A stretch of 64,000 bases of DNA from assembly GCA_963664085.2 (NCBI GenBank), contig CAXXLO010000002.1, positions 1,612,001 through 1,676,000 on the forward strand. Reading direction: 5' to 3'. The notes under the pieces were generated by a model that was not told the origin of the DNA, did not search any database, and saw only the letters and a program-made list of their open reading frames with translations. Of the stretch, positions 36,597 through 44,463 are shown one piece after another; position 1 is the first letter of the stretch; each line of letters begins with the position of its first letter. A program made the translations under genes and the position numbers. The stretch comes from Bin5 sp022821545 (GTDB taxonomy: Bacteria > Chloroflexota > Anaerolineae > Caldilineales > Caldilineaceae).

Positions 36597-36761
36597 TATG
36601 GCTCCTTTGCGTTTCGCCCGCCGCTATGCGCACAGCAGTTGCGTTTGACGGCGGCCTCGCGGTGGTCGGTGAATTCACAGGCCACCGGGCGCAGTGTACG
36701 ACTCGCCCGTTGCCAGTTGCGCAGCAGATGCGGTCGGCGGCGGCCTCGGTTGGCGCCGCCC

Positions 36762-39752
36762 TTACTCGCTGCTGCGGCTCATCGGGCTGGGTACGTTCAG
36801 GCTGAAGCCGAGATGCGGCAGCCGGTCCTCAACCTCATCTTTGCCGAGCTGTATCACCTCATTCTTTTCGTTGATGACCTCAATCGAAAGGGCCAGACTC
36901 TGCAACTCCTTAACCAGCACCCGGAAACTCTCCGGCACACCGGGACTCTGGATCTCGTCGCCCTTGACAATCGCCTCGTAGGTTTTCACCCGGCCTGTCG
37001 TATCGTCCGACTTGATCGTCAGCATCTCCTGTAACGTGTAGGCCGCGCCGTATGCCTCCAGGGCCCATACCTCCATCTCGCCGAAACGCTGACCGCCGAA
37101 CTGTGCCTTGCCGCCCAGCGGTTGCTGCGTGACCAGGCTGTAGGGGCCCGTGCTGCGGGCGTGGACTTTATCCTCTACCAGATGATGCAACTTGAGCATC
37201 TGCGCGATCCCAACCGTTACATGGGCATCGTAAGGTTCGCCCGTTTTGCCATCGAACAGTTTCTGTTTTCCGGTCGTCGGCAGCGGCCAGCCATTTTCAT
37301 TCGAATACTCTTGTGCCGCCGTCTCAAACCGTTCAAGCAGCGCGGCGTCCAACTGGTCGCCCGCTTCAAAATGCGCGAGGATGGGATCGTCGGCAACCTC
37401 TGTCAGTGTTGTCCCGTCCTCCTCGCAACCGTGATACAGCAGCCACTCCCGCAAGGAAACATAGCGGGCATACTGATCCGAAGCGTCCGATCTGGTTTCC
37501 GGGACGACAAGTTCCGCTTTATACCCCCTGTCCTTCAGCCATTCAGCCAGGGCCGCGCTGCGCGCGTATTTGTCGTCGAAAAACAGCATTTCAGGGTCGT
37601 AGCCGCGCGGTTCCAGCCATTCCAGCAGGTAAAGCCGCCGGGCATCGTTGTCGTCCATCAGGGCATCGCTGTCAACTTCCTGCTCGCGAACAGACGCCCA
37701 TGCCAGCTTGGTGACGTCCTGCCAGGCTAGATCGATCAGCCAGGCCCGCGCCAGTTCGGATTCGATCTCGTCCTCTTTCGCCCCGTCGAATACCGGTGTC
37801 TCCGCCATGAAGCCGAGACGGTCAGCCGCCCATCCAAGATGGGTCTCCAATACCTGTCCGATATTCATCCGCCCGGGCACACCCAGTGGATTCAGTATAA
37901 TGTCGATCGGTGTGCCGTCCTCCAGAAATGGCATATCTTCCACCGGCACAACCCGCGAGATCACGCCCTTGTTGCCATGCCGGCCGGCCATCTTGTCGCC
38001 TTCCGTCAGACGGCGCCGCTGCGCGATACTCACGCGCACCATCATTTCCACCCCGGCGGGCATGTCCTGGTGATCTTCGCGTGTGAATACTTTGATGTCC
38101 ACCACCTTGCCCCGCTCCCCGTGGGGAAGCCGCAACGAGCTATCCTTTACCTCACGCGCCTTCTCGCCGAAAATCGCCCGTAACAGCTTCTCCTCCGGCG
38201 TCAACTCGGTCTCGCCCTTCGGCGTTATCTTCCCAACCAGAATGTCGCCGGCGGCGACTTCAGCGCCGATCCGGATGATGCCGTCCTCGTCCAGATGTCT
38301 CAGCGCATCCTCACCTACGTTGGGAATGTCTCGGGTGATCTCCTCCGGGCCTAGCTTCGTCTCTCTGGCCTCGATCTCGTGCTTCTCAATATGTACCGAG
38401 GTGTATTTGTCATTTTCAACCAGCCGTTCGCTGACCAGGATCGCGTCTTCGTAGTTGCCGCCTTCCCAGCTCATATAGGCCACCAGCACGTTCTGCCCCA
38501 GCGCCAGCTCGCCGTTCTGGGTGGAAGAGCTGTCTGCCAGCACCGTCCCGGCTTCGACCAGGTCCCCCTTCTGGATCGTCGGACGCTGGTCGATGCAGGT
38601 GCTCTGGTTGCTGCGATTGTACTTGCGCAGCGGGTAGCTGCGCTGTGAGCCATCTTCCTCTTGGATGACGATCTCCGTATTGACCACTCGAATCGCTTCG
38701 CCCGCCTTGCGCGCGACAACGACCTGACCGGAGTCGACCGCAGCCTGCCACTCCATGCCCGTGCCGACAATCGGCGCATCCGGTTGTACCAGGGGCACGG
38801 CCTGCCGCTGCATATTCGAGCCCATCAGCGCGCGGTTGGTGTCGTCATGCTCCAAGAACGGAATCAAAGCCGCGGAAACGCCCACGACCTGTTTGGGCGA
38901 CACGTCCATATATTCGATGCGCTGCGGCTCCTCAAAGCGGAACTCCTCGGCTTGGCGCACCGAGGGTCGCCTGTTGAGAAAGTGGCCAGCCCCGTCCAGC
39001 GGTGTCGAAGCCTGGGCGATCGGGGAGCGTTCCTCCGTATCGGCGTTCAGATAGATGACGTCTTTCCCTACGAAAGGACGCACACGCACCTCTGTCAGGC
39101 CTTCTACGGCGGCTATCTGTTCGGCCAGTTCCGCCGTCACTTCAACGTCTCTCTCCGCAACAACCTCCCCGCCGACAGGGTCGTTGATATTTTCGGCGAG
39201 GACGCGTCCTGTCAACGAATCGATCTGGTTCTCGACAGTGTTGAAAACGCGGCGGTAAGGCGTTTCGATAAAACCGAAATCATTGATCCGCCCGTACGTG
39301 GCCAGATAACCGATCAGGCCGATATTGGGGCCTTCCGGCGTTTCAATCGGGCAGATGCGCCCATAGTGGCTGTAATGGACGTCGCGCACGTCGAAACCGG
39401 CCCGCTCCCGGCGCAGTCCGCCGGGGCCCAGCGCGCTCAGGCGCCGTTTGTGAGTCAATTCGGCCAGCGGGTTCGTCTGATCCATAAACTGGCTCAACTG
39501 GCTGCTGCCGAAAAACTCTCGCGTCGCCGCCACAACCGGGCGAATGTTGATCAGGCCCAGCGGCGTCACCTGCTCTGGCTCCCGAATCGACATCCGTTCC
39601 CGCACCACCCGCTCCATGCGCAAAAGACCGATGCGCAACTGGCTTTGGATCAACTCACCAACCGTCTTGATGCGTCGATTCCCCAGATGGTCAATATCAT
39701 CGGGCATCTCGCGACCATTGTTGATGTCAATGATGCGGCGCACCACCGACAC
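36762..39752 (-). CDS. rpoB: RNA polymerase beta subunit, main C-terminal fragment
   Basis: This open frame of 996 codons holds most of the beta subunit from the region DIDHLGNRR onwards (about residue 15 of the fragment). It includes the rifampicin region SQLSQFMDQTNPLAELTHKRRLSALGPGGL (about 79-108; shown here as SQFMDQTNPLAELTHKRR), MAGRHGNKGVISR, and the C-terminal GGKAQFGGQRFGEMEVWALEAYGAA (as FGGQRFGEMEVWALE). An insertion of about 130 residues lies between AWASVREQE and GWPLPTTG. The GTG at 39752 is not the real start: the protein continues upstream in other frames. It precedes rpoC. Confidence 0.9.
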   Translation of the reverse strand: MSVVRRIIDINNGREMPDDIDHLGNRRIKTVGELIQSQLRIGLLRMERVVRERMSIREPEQVTPLGLINIRPVVAATREFFGSSQLSQFMDQTNPLAELTHKRRLSALGPGGLRRERAGFDVRDVHYSHYGRICPIETPEGPNIGLIGYLATYGRINDFGFIETPYRRVFNTVENQIDSLTGRVLAENINDPVGGEVVAERDVEVTAELAEQIAAVEGLTEVRVRPFVGKDVIYLNADTEERSPIAQASTPLDGAGHFLNRRPSVRQAEEFRFEEPQRIEYMDVSPKQVVGVSAALIPFLEHDDTNRALMGSNMQRQAVPLVQPDAPIVGTGMEWQAAVDSGQVVVARKAGEAIRVVNTEIVIQEEDGSQRSYPLRKYNRSNQSTCIDQRPTIQKGDLVEAGTVLADSSSTQNGELALGQNVLVAYMSWEGGNYEDAILVSERLVENDKYTSVHIEKHEIEARETKLGPEEITRDIPNVGEDALRHLDEDGIIRIGAEVAAGDILVGKITPKGETELTPEEKLLRAIFGEKAREVKDSSLRLPHGERGKVVDIKVFTREDHQDMPAGVEMMVRVSIAQRRRLTEGDKMAGRHGNKGVISRVVPVEDMPFLEDGTPIDIILNPLGVPGRMNIGQVLETHLGWAADRLGFMAETPVFDGAKEDEIESELARAWLIDLAWQDVTKLAWASVREQEVDSDALMDDNDARRLYLLEWLEPRGYDPEMLFFDDKYARSAALAEWLKDRGYKAELVVPETRSDASDQYARYVSLREWLLYHGCEEDGTTLTEVADDPILAHFEAGDQLDAALLERFETAAQEYSNENGWPLPTTGKQKLFDGKTGEPYDAHVTVGIAQMLKLHHLVEDKVHARSTGPYSLVTQQPLGGKAQFGGQRFGEMEVWALEAYGAAYTLQEMLTIKSDDTTGRVKTYEAIVKGDEIQSPGVPESFRVLVKELQSLALSIEVINEKNEVIQLGKDEVEDRLPHLGFSLNVPSPMSRSSE

Positions 39753-39779
39753 AATATCGTCGTTCGTCAGAATGCGCGT

Positions 39780-40227
39780 CGAGAGGCTCCTCTAGGGCGA
39801 TTGAGCTTGTAACGTCCCACCCGCCCCAAATCGTAACGACGGGGCGTGAAGAGCAGATTCTGCAGGAAATTACGCGCGTTATCCAATGTCGCCGGATCGC
39901 CGGGCCGCAGCTTCTTATAAAACTCCAGCAGCGCCTCGGTCACTCCGTACTGACGCGACCGCAATAGGGTAATCGCCGCGAAGTTCCTTGAGAAATTCAC
40001 GGAGTTTCTACGAAACTGAGGAGAATGCCGGATCGAGCAGCTTCTTATAAAACTAGTCGTCACTTTCTCGATCCCGGCTGTAGAGCTTCTCTAAGAGTGC
40101 ATCTTCCTTTTTCCTTTGACCCTCATCCGCCGGATTGGCCGTCGGGTCCCGCTCCAGGGTCGCCTCGATGAACGGAGCTTCTCTGGTCCTCATTGCTCCA
40201 GGGTCGCCTCGAACGCGTGGTCCTCAT
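39780..40227 (-). pseudogene. rpoB: Frame-broken segment of rpoB with short direct repeats
   Basis: RpoB-like peptide runs are found here in successive different frames: FEATLEQ then a stop at 40190-40192, FIEATLERDPTANP from 40172 to a stop at 40053-40055, and EALLEFYKKLRPGDPATL to KLNR (39949 to about 39790). The main fragment then begins. Two direct repeats mark the segment: an 18-mer at 40151-40168 and 40195-40212, and another 18-mer at 39907-39924 and 40037-40054. Either the assembly is wrong here or the gene is damaged. Because rpoB is essential and the rest is intact, an assembly or strain-mixture error is more likely. Confidence 0.75.
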
Positions 40228-40884
40228 CGTCGAGAACAACGCCCGGATCTCCTCATCCGTGCCGAAGCCGATCGCCCGCAGTAGTATCGTGGCCGGCAAC
40301 TTCCGTTTGCGATCGACCTTGACGCTGATGATATCCCGTTTGCTCGTCTCGAACTCCAGCCACGCGCCCCGCAGAGGGATCAACTTGGTGCCGGTCAGGT
40401 CGCGCCCAGTGCTGCGATCTTCCTCAATTGTGAAGTAGACGCCGGGCGAACGAATCAACTGACTTACCACCACCCGCTCACTGCCATTGACGATAAAAGT
40501 GCCGGAGTCGGTCATCAGCGGAAAGTCACCCATAAAGACTTCCTGCTCGCTGATTTCGCCCGTGTCGTTATTTACGAGTCTTACCTCGACCCACAGCGGC
40601 GCGGAATAAGTGATGTCCCGTACCCGGCATGCATCCTCTGTGTGCTTGGCGTCATCGAAGCGGAAGTCGCCGAAATGCAGTTCAAGATGCTTGTTGAAAC
40701 TGACGATCGGCGAAATCTCTTCAAAAAGCTCCTTTAGGCCCTTGGTGCGGAACCATTCAAAGCTCTGAAGCTGAATTTCGATGAGCCGGGGCAGTTCGAT
40801 CAGATTGGACGTTCGTGAATAGGACTTCCTCTGCGTCTTGGCGCCAACACCGTTTCCAACGGCAGTATCAATCATGTAGCGCAT
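40123..40884 (-). CDS. rpoB: RNA polymerase beta subunit, N-terminal fragment
   Basis: This frame encodes the first about 220 residues of beta: LPRLIEIQLQSFEWF, the protrusion with YSAPLWVEVRL, EVFMGDFPLMTDSGTFIVNG, and SQLIRSPGVYF, ending with GFGTDEEIRALF. After that the frame leaves RpoB homology near 40225. Start is ATG 40884 or, more likely, ATG 40875, because AAGGAG lies about 10 nt before the latter. Transcription starts about 290 nt upstream at the promoter near 41177-41205. The fragment must join the frames at 39949-39785 and 39752-36762 to make a whole subunit. Confidence 0.88.
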   Translation of the reverse strand: MRYMIDTAVGNGVGAKTQRKSYSRTSNLIELPRLIEIQLQSFEWFRTKGLKELFEEISPIVSFNKHLELHFGDFRFDDAKHTEDACRVRDITYSAPLWVEVRLVNNDTGEISEQEVFMGDFPLMTDSGTFIVNGSERVVVSQLIRSPGVYFTIEEDRSTGRDLTGTKLIPLRGAWLEFETSKRDIISVKVDRKRKLPATILLRAIGFGTDEEIRALFSTMRTTRSRRPWSNEDQRSSVHRGDPGAGPDGQSGG

Positions 40885-41049
40885 GCTCCTTTAGCTGTAC
40901 ACAGTCGCCGGTCTTGCAAACCTGCACGAATAACGGTCCATCCGGACGGGACTTCAGAATGTTGAAATGGGATGATATCTCCTCATTGTGGCCGAACGCA
41001 CCGCAGTCCGAACTGTTCGCCGGCTGCCTAGTGCGCAGCATAATATCCA

Positions 41050-41070
41050 TCCGCCGCGAACGTCGGCGGA
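41050..41070. repeat. 7-bp inverted repeat in the rpoB leader
   Basis: TCCGCCG (41050-41056) and CGGCGGA (41064-41070) with a 7-nt loop. It would form a hairpin in the untranslated leader of rpoBC. Confidence 0.6.
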
Positions 41071-41176
41071 CATTACGCCAAATTTATTCGCTCTGGTACC
41101 GTCACCCTCCCCTATGCCACATCCAGTTTAGGTGACAAACGGAACCGAGCCAATCAGTTCATACCCTGAACTTCAA

Positions 41177-41205
41177 AGTATACGGCATGCGCGACATCCT
41201 GTCAA
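41177..41205 (-). promoter_or_regulatory. Sigma-70-type promoter of rpoB-rpoC
   Basis: On the minus strand a perfect TTGACA (41205-41200), 17-nt spacer and TATACT (41182-41177). Predicted start is near 41170, giving a leader of about 290 nt. An 8-bp palindrome, ACATCCTG (41194-41201) with CAGGATGT (41209-41216), overlaps the -35 box and could be an operator. Confidence 0.85.
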
Positions 41206-41216
41206 TATCAGGATGT

Positions 41217-41712
41217 TAACGATTTAAATCCAGTTTCTTGGAAACGGAAAGAGAGCCGCGGCTGCTTTCGGGTAACTCGCCTGGCCATGGGCGCAGACCG
41301 CTTTCTATGCTTACGAAACAGACCCGATATGAGTACTGGGTATTTTCCATACGATATGCCTACGAAAACAGGGAGCCTGTTGGCCGCACGTGTGAACCGG
41401 CGCCCCAAATCAGTCCTGAAAACACCCCGCGCCCCTGACAAATCTCCTGACATATCTGCCGGATTTCAGCAAGCTGTCTGCAAGCCCGCCGAACGACGGA
41501 CACACGTCCCTACCAGATAACAATTAGGCGGAGAAAGGGCCAAATGGCGGGCCCGGATGCATCCTGGCGACCGCAAAATAGAACCAGAGGCGACTGCACA
41601 TTTTCAACATTCGGATGCCCTGATCTGTGTGAGGAAAACGATGCTGAACCGCCTTTCAGGTTGATTCATACCCGTTTTTGTCAGAAAAGGTTTTGTGCTA
41701 TCGTTTTTGCCA
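41217..41712. other. Divergent intergenic region rpoB-mraZ
   Basis: About 500 nt between the two divergent units hold no recognisable gene. Short open frames on both strands, for example 41287-41520 and 41544-41834, have no family signal and no ribosome binding site that I trust. A weak -10-like TATCGT lies at 41699-41704, with TTGTCA at 41678-41683 only 15 nt away. Confidence 0.5.
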
Positions 41713-41737
41713 TGGGGGAAGATGGGAGAAAGTGGGG
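41713..41737 (+). promoter_or_regulatory. MraZ operator (three TGGGN repeats)
   Basis: TGGGG (41713-41717), TGGGA (41723-41727) and TGGGG (41733-41737) are spaced exactly 5 nt apart. This is the known operator pattern of MraZ, the repressor of its own dcw operon. It lies about 160 nt upstream of mraZ, which makes autoregulation likely. Confidence 0.85.
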
Positions 41738-41897
41738 CATTCTCCCTAAAACTCTGAAGATGCACTTGTGTCGAGCGCTCACCCACCCCTTTGACGCCGA
41801 AACATTTATCGAAATTCTCTGGCATATCTGTTGAAGCGAAATGTTCGATGCGCCCCGGTTCGAACGGGATGCGCAAAGGGTAACTGTTCAGAATACT

Positions 41898-42323
41898 ATG
41901 TTTCTCGGTGCGTTCAGTCACAGCCTGGACAGTAAAGGGCGGGTCACGATTCCTGCCAAATTCCGGCACCGGCTCATGCCCGGCCTGGTCGTGACGCGCA
42001 ACCCCACCGGTGGCTGCCTCATGCTCATGCCGCTCGACGAATGGGAAAATGTGGCCGCCCGCGTCAGCGCTCTGCCCCTGATTGACAATCGTACAGCGCA
42101 GTTGCGCCGGGCACTGTTCAGCGCCGCCGAAGACCTGAAGCCCGACCGGCAGGGCCGCATCCTGATCAGCCAGCGCCTGCGCGAGTTTGGCGGAATCGAA
42201 AACGAAGTCATTATCGCCGGGATGAATACATATATCGAACTCTGGGACCCGGCCCAATGGGAGGAACAGTTGCTTACGCCAACGCAGCTCGGAGAGGATC
42301 TCTTCGCCGCCCTGGGAGTTTGA
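41898..42323 (+). CDS. mraZ: Transcriptional regulator MraZ
   Basis: MraZ is an AbrB-fold DNA-binding protein that forms rings and regulates the division and cell wall cluster. The protein has 141 residues from ATG 41898, where the standard opening MFLGAFSHSLDSKGR begins; the frame is open to 41841. Two DXXXR-like repeats are visible: SLDSKGRVTIPAKFR (about 9-23) and KPDRQGRILISQRLRE (about 81-96). It is the first gene of the cluster and lies downstream of the triple TGGGN operator. Confidence 0.96.
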   Translation: MFLGAFSHSLDSKGRVTIPAKFRHRLMPGLVVTRNPTGGCLMLMPLDEWENVAARVSALPLIDNRTAQLRRALFSAAEDLKPDRQGRILISQRLREFGGIENEVIIAGMNTYIELWDPAQWEEQLLTPTQLGEDLFAALGV

Positions 42324-42402
42324 ACCATCCCCGGGCTCTTGCCAAGGCCCGGCAGATGGGGGCGCAAAAGACCCCACGCTGCCGCGCCGACCCGCAACGG
42401 AC

Positions 42403-43410
42403 ATGCAAGGCGCCCCTTACGAACCGGATGGCCTCCAACACCGCCCCGTTCTGGCGGATGAAGTGCTGGCCGGCCTGAACGTCCTGCCAGGCGGACGTTT
42501 CATTGACGGAACTTTGGGCGGCGGCGGCCATACCCAGCTCCTGCTGCAACACTCGCGCTCCACCCGAACAGGGGCGCATCGAGATTCCCCTGCAGATGGG
42601 AACGCCGGCGGGCAAGTATTGGGGCTGGACGTTGACCCCGCAGCCATCCGGCGAGTTCGGAAGCGTTTTCCCGGCGAAATCAGCGCCGGCAGGCTGAGCT
42701 TGGCCCGGGCGCCTTTTGATCAGATAGATCGAATCGCCCGCCAGCAGGGTTTTACGAGAGTTGACGGCGTCCTGCTTGATCTGGGCCTCAGCAGCTTTCA
42801 GCTGGATACGCCGGCCCGGGGTTTTGCTTTCCGGCACGACGGCCCGCTGGATATGCGTTTCGACCCGTCTACCGGTACCACCGCAGCCGAGCTGATAAAC
42901 AACAGCAGTTGGGAGGAGATTGCCGACATCCTTTACCAATACGGTGAGGAACGACAAAGCCGCTCGATAGCGCGTGCCATCATAGCCAGTCGCCCGGTTT
43001 CAACAACCGCTGAACTGGCAGACATTGTATGCAGGACACTGCGCTCGCGTGGCAGAAAAAAAACTCATCCGGCCACCCGTACCTTTCAGGCGCTGCGCAT
43101 CGCAGTCAACGACGAGTTGGGGCAGTTGGCGCGGGCCATGACCCGGATTCCTGCCCTGTTGCGGCCCGCTGGACGGGTCGCCATTATCTCCTTTCACAGT
43201 TTGGAAGACCGGTTGGTCAAGGAGTGGATGCGTGACAACGCCAGGAAATTTCGGCCCGATCCGACTTTGCCGGCCGGTGGTCGGGAGCAGATTCCCATTC
43301 TGGCGATATGCAACAAGAAACCGATTGTGCCGGCAGCCGCTGAAATTGAAGAAAACCCCCGCAGTCGTTCTGCCAGACTGCGCATCGCCGAAAAACTGCC
43401 TGAACAGTAG
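42403..43410 (+). CDS. rsmH: 16S rRNA (cytosine(1402)-N4)-methyltransferase RsmH
   Basis: This SAM-dependent methyltransferase modifies C1402 of 16S rRNA at the P site. The protein has 335 residues. Family landmarks are HRPVLADEVL, GGRFIDGTLGGGGHT, LGLDVDPAAIRR, LDLGLSSFQLD, PLDMRFD and AIISFHSLEDRLVK near the end. Between GHTQLLLQ and LGLDVDP there is an insert of about 25 Ser/Arg/Gly residues (about 47-72) that interrupts the Rossmann core loop. The insert coincides with a CCCC-rich DNA motif. The gene lies 79 nt after mraZ. Start ATG 42403 lacks a clear Shine-Dalgarno site. Confidence 0.96.
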   Translation: MQGAPYEPDGLQHRPVLADEVLAGLNVLPGGRFIDGTLGGGGHTQLLLQHSRSTRTGAHRDSPADGNAGGQVLGLDVDPAAIRRVRKRFPGEISAGRLSLARAPFDQIDRIARQQGFTRVDGVLLDLGLSSFQLDTPARGFAFRHDGPLDMRFDPSTGTTAAELINNSSWEEIADILYQYGEERQSRSIARAIIASRPVSTTAELADIVCRTLRSRGRKKTHPATRTFQALRIAVNDELGQLARAMTRIPALLRPAGRVAIISFHSLEDRLVKEWMRDNARKFRPDPTLPAGGREQIPILAICNKKPIVPAAAEIEENPRSRSARLRIAEKLPEQ

Positions 43411-43462
43411 TTGACCTGTTTGCCCGTCTGATTGTTATGAATGTCTCTGCAGGATAAAGCTC

Positions 43463-44347
43463 TTGTCAACACCGACCATCAATCTGCGCCGCGCCGGGCG
43501 CCCTGCGCAGGCCGGGGCACAGCGCAAAAATGACGACCAGGTTTGGCGCCCAGTCGATCAGACAGGACCGGGCGAAGAGGGAGACTTGGGCCCAATCGGC
43601 ATGCAAACGTCCAACCTCTCCCGCTTTCGAGTTCTACGTGGTCTGGTCTGGCTTGATGACATCGTTCCCTTGCCGCAAACACTGCGGGGATATCTCTTTT
43701 TTGTGCTGGCTTTGACGCTCGTCTGCGGCCTGGCCGTCATTCAAGTCTGGACCTCACTTCGAATTACCCAAGCCCGCGCGGAGTTGGAACTGCTCCGCGT
43801 TCAGTACAGCCTCATCGAACAGAAGAATGCTGAACTGCTGTGGCAAATAGGACAGCGCACAACTTTGGAACAGGTGCAGCTGCGTGCAGTCCAACTGGAT
43901 TTTCGTCCCGCGCTGCAACGCAATTACATCCCGAATCCGTACAGCCTGAGGACCGCGCCTGCGGCTTCTGCCGGTAGCGGCGCGTCGGGCGGCAGCCGGC
44001 AATCGCATCGGCAGGCAGAGAATTCCCCCGCTCTTGAACAACCACCCGCGGTAGCAGGGGAACAAACAGCGGTTTCTGCCAGTAATACAGGCAGTCTGGC
44101 GGCAGCACAAGAGCGCCGCGCGCTTGGCGCTTCGCCCCCCGATCATGCCCGGACCCTTCTACCCTCTTCGGACGAGCCGTCCTTCTGGTCTGTAACCGAA
44201 CGGCTCCCCGTAGCAGAGTTCGAGGAGTATGTGTCCGGTTGGAAACAACAGATCAACGATAGCTGGCAGACCGTCCGTCAATGGAGCGAACCCCTGCTTG
44301 AACGGGCCGGCGATTTCTTCCTGGGCCAGTTGAAACGGCCCAGATAG
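43463..44347 (+). CDS. FtsL-like division protein (single membrane helix, coiled coil)
   Basis: This 294-residue protein lies where ftsL is expected, between rsmH and ftsI. It has a hydrophilic cytoplasmic N-terminus (1-70), one membrane helix (about 76-96), a short coiled coil with Leu/Gln heptads (about 98-135), and a long Ala/Ser/Pro-rich tail (about 150-240) ending in an amphipathic segment with several tryptophans. FtsL proteins are usually near 100-130 residues, so this is much longer. Sequence identity to FtsL cannot be claimed; topology and position are the evidence. It would act with FtsQ and FtsI at the septum. Start is TTG 43463 with AGGAT upstream. Confidence 0.7.
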   Translation: MSTPTINLRRAGRPAQAGAQRKNDDQVWRPVDQTGPGEEGDLGPIGMQTSNLSRFRVLRGLVWLDDIVPLPQTLRGYLFFVLALTLVCGLAVIQVWTSLRITQARAELELLRVQYSLIEQKNAELLWQIGQRTTLEQVQLRAVQLDFRPALQRNYIPNPYSLRTAPAASAGSGASGGSRQSHRQAENSPALEQPPAVAGEQTAVSASNTGSLAAAQERRALGASPPDHARTLLPSSDEPSFWSVTERLPVAEFEEYVSGWKQQINDSWQTVRQWSEPLLERAGDFFLGQLKRPR

Positions 44348-44463
44348 TTTCCGCCGCCTGTCTCGCCGCCCTTTCGTCGCCGCCAAGTGCCCGAACGCGG
44401 GGTCGGCGGCGACAAGTGTCTGTGGTCCGAGTCGCGACCACTGAAGTCTTGGAGATTTCCCGC

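Noticed and set aside
39752..40230. Programmed frameshifting as an explanation of the split rpoB
   Set aside because: Several different shifts would be needed, stops lie in between, and no slippery heptamer with a downstream structure is obvious. Direct repeats fit an assembly or indel cause better.
41544..41834. 96-codon frame upstream of mraZ
   Set aside because: It overlaps the MraZ operator and has Cys-rich random-looking sequence without a ribosome binding site.
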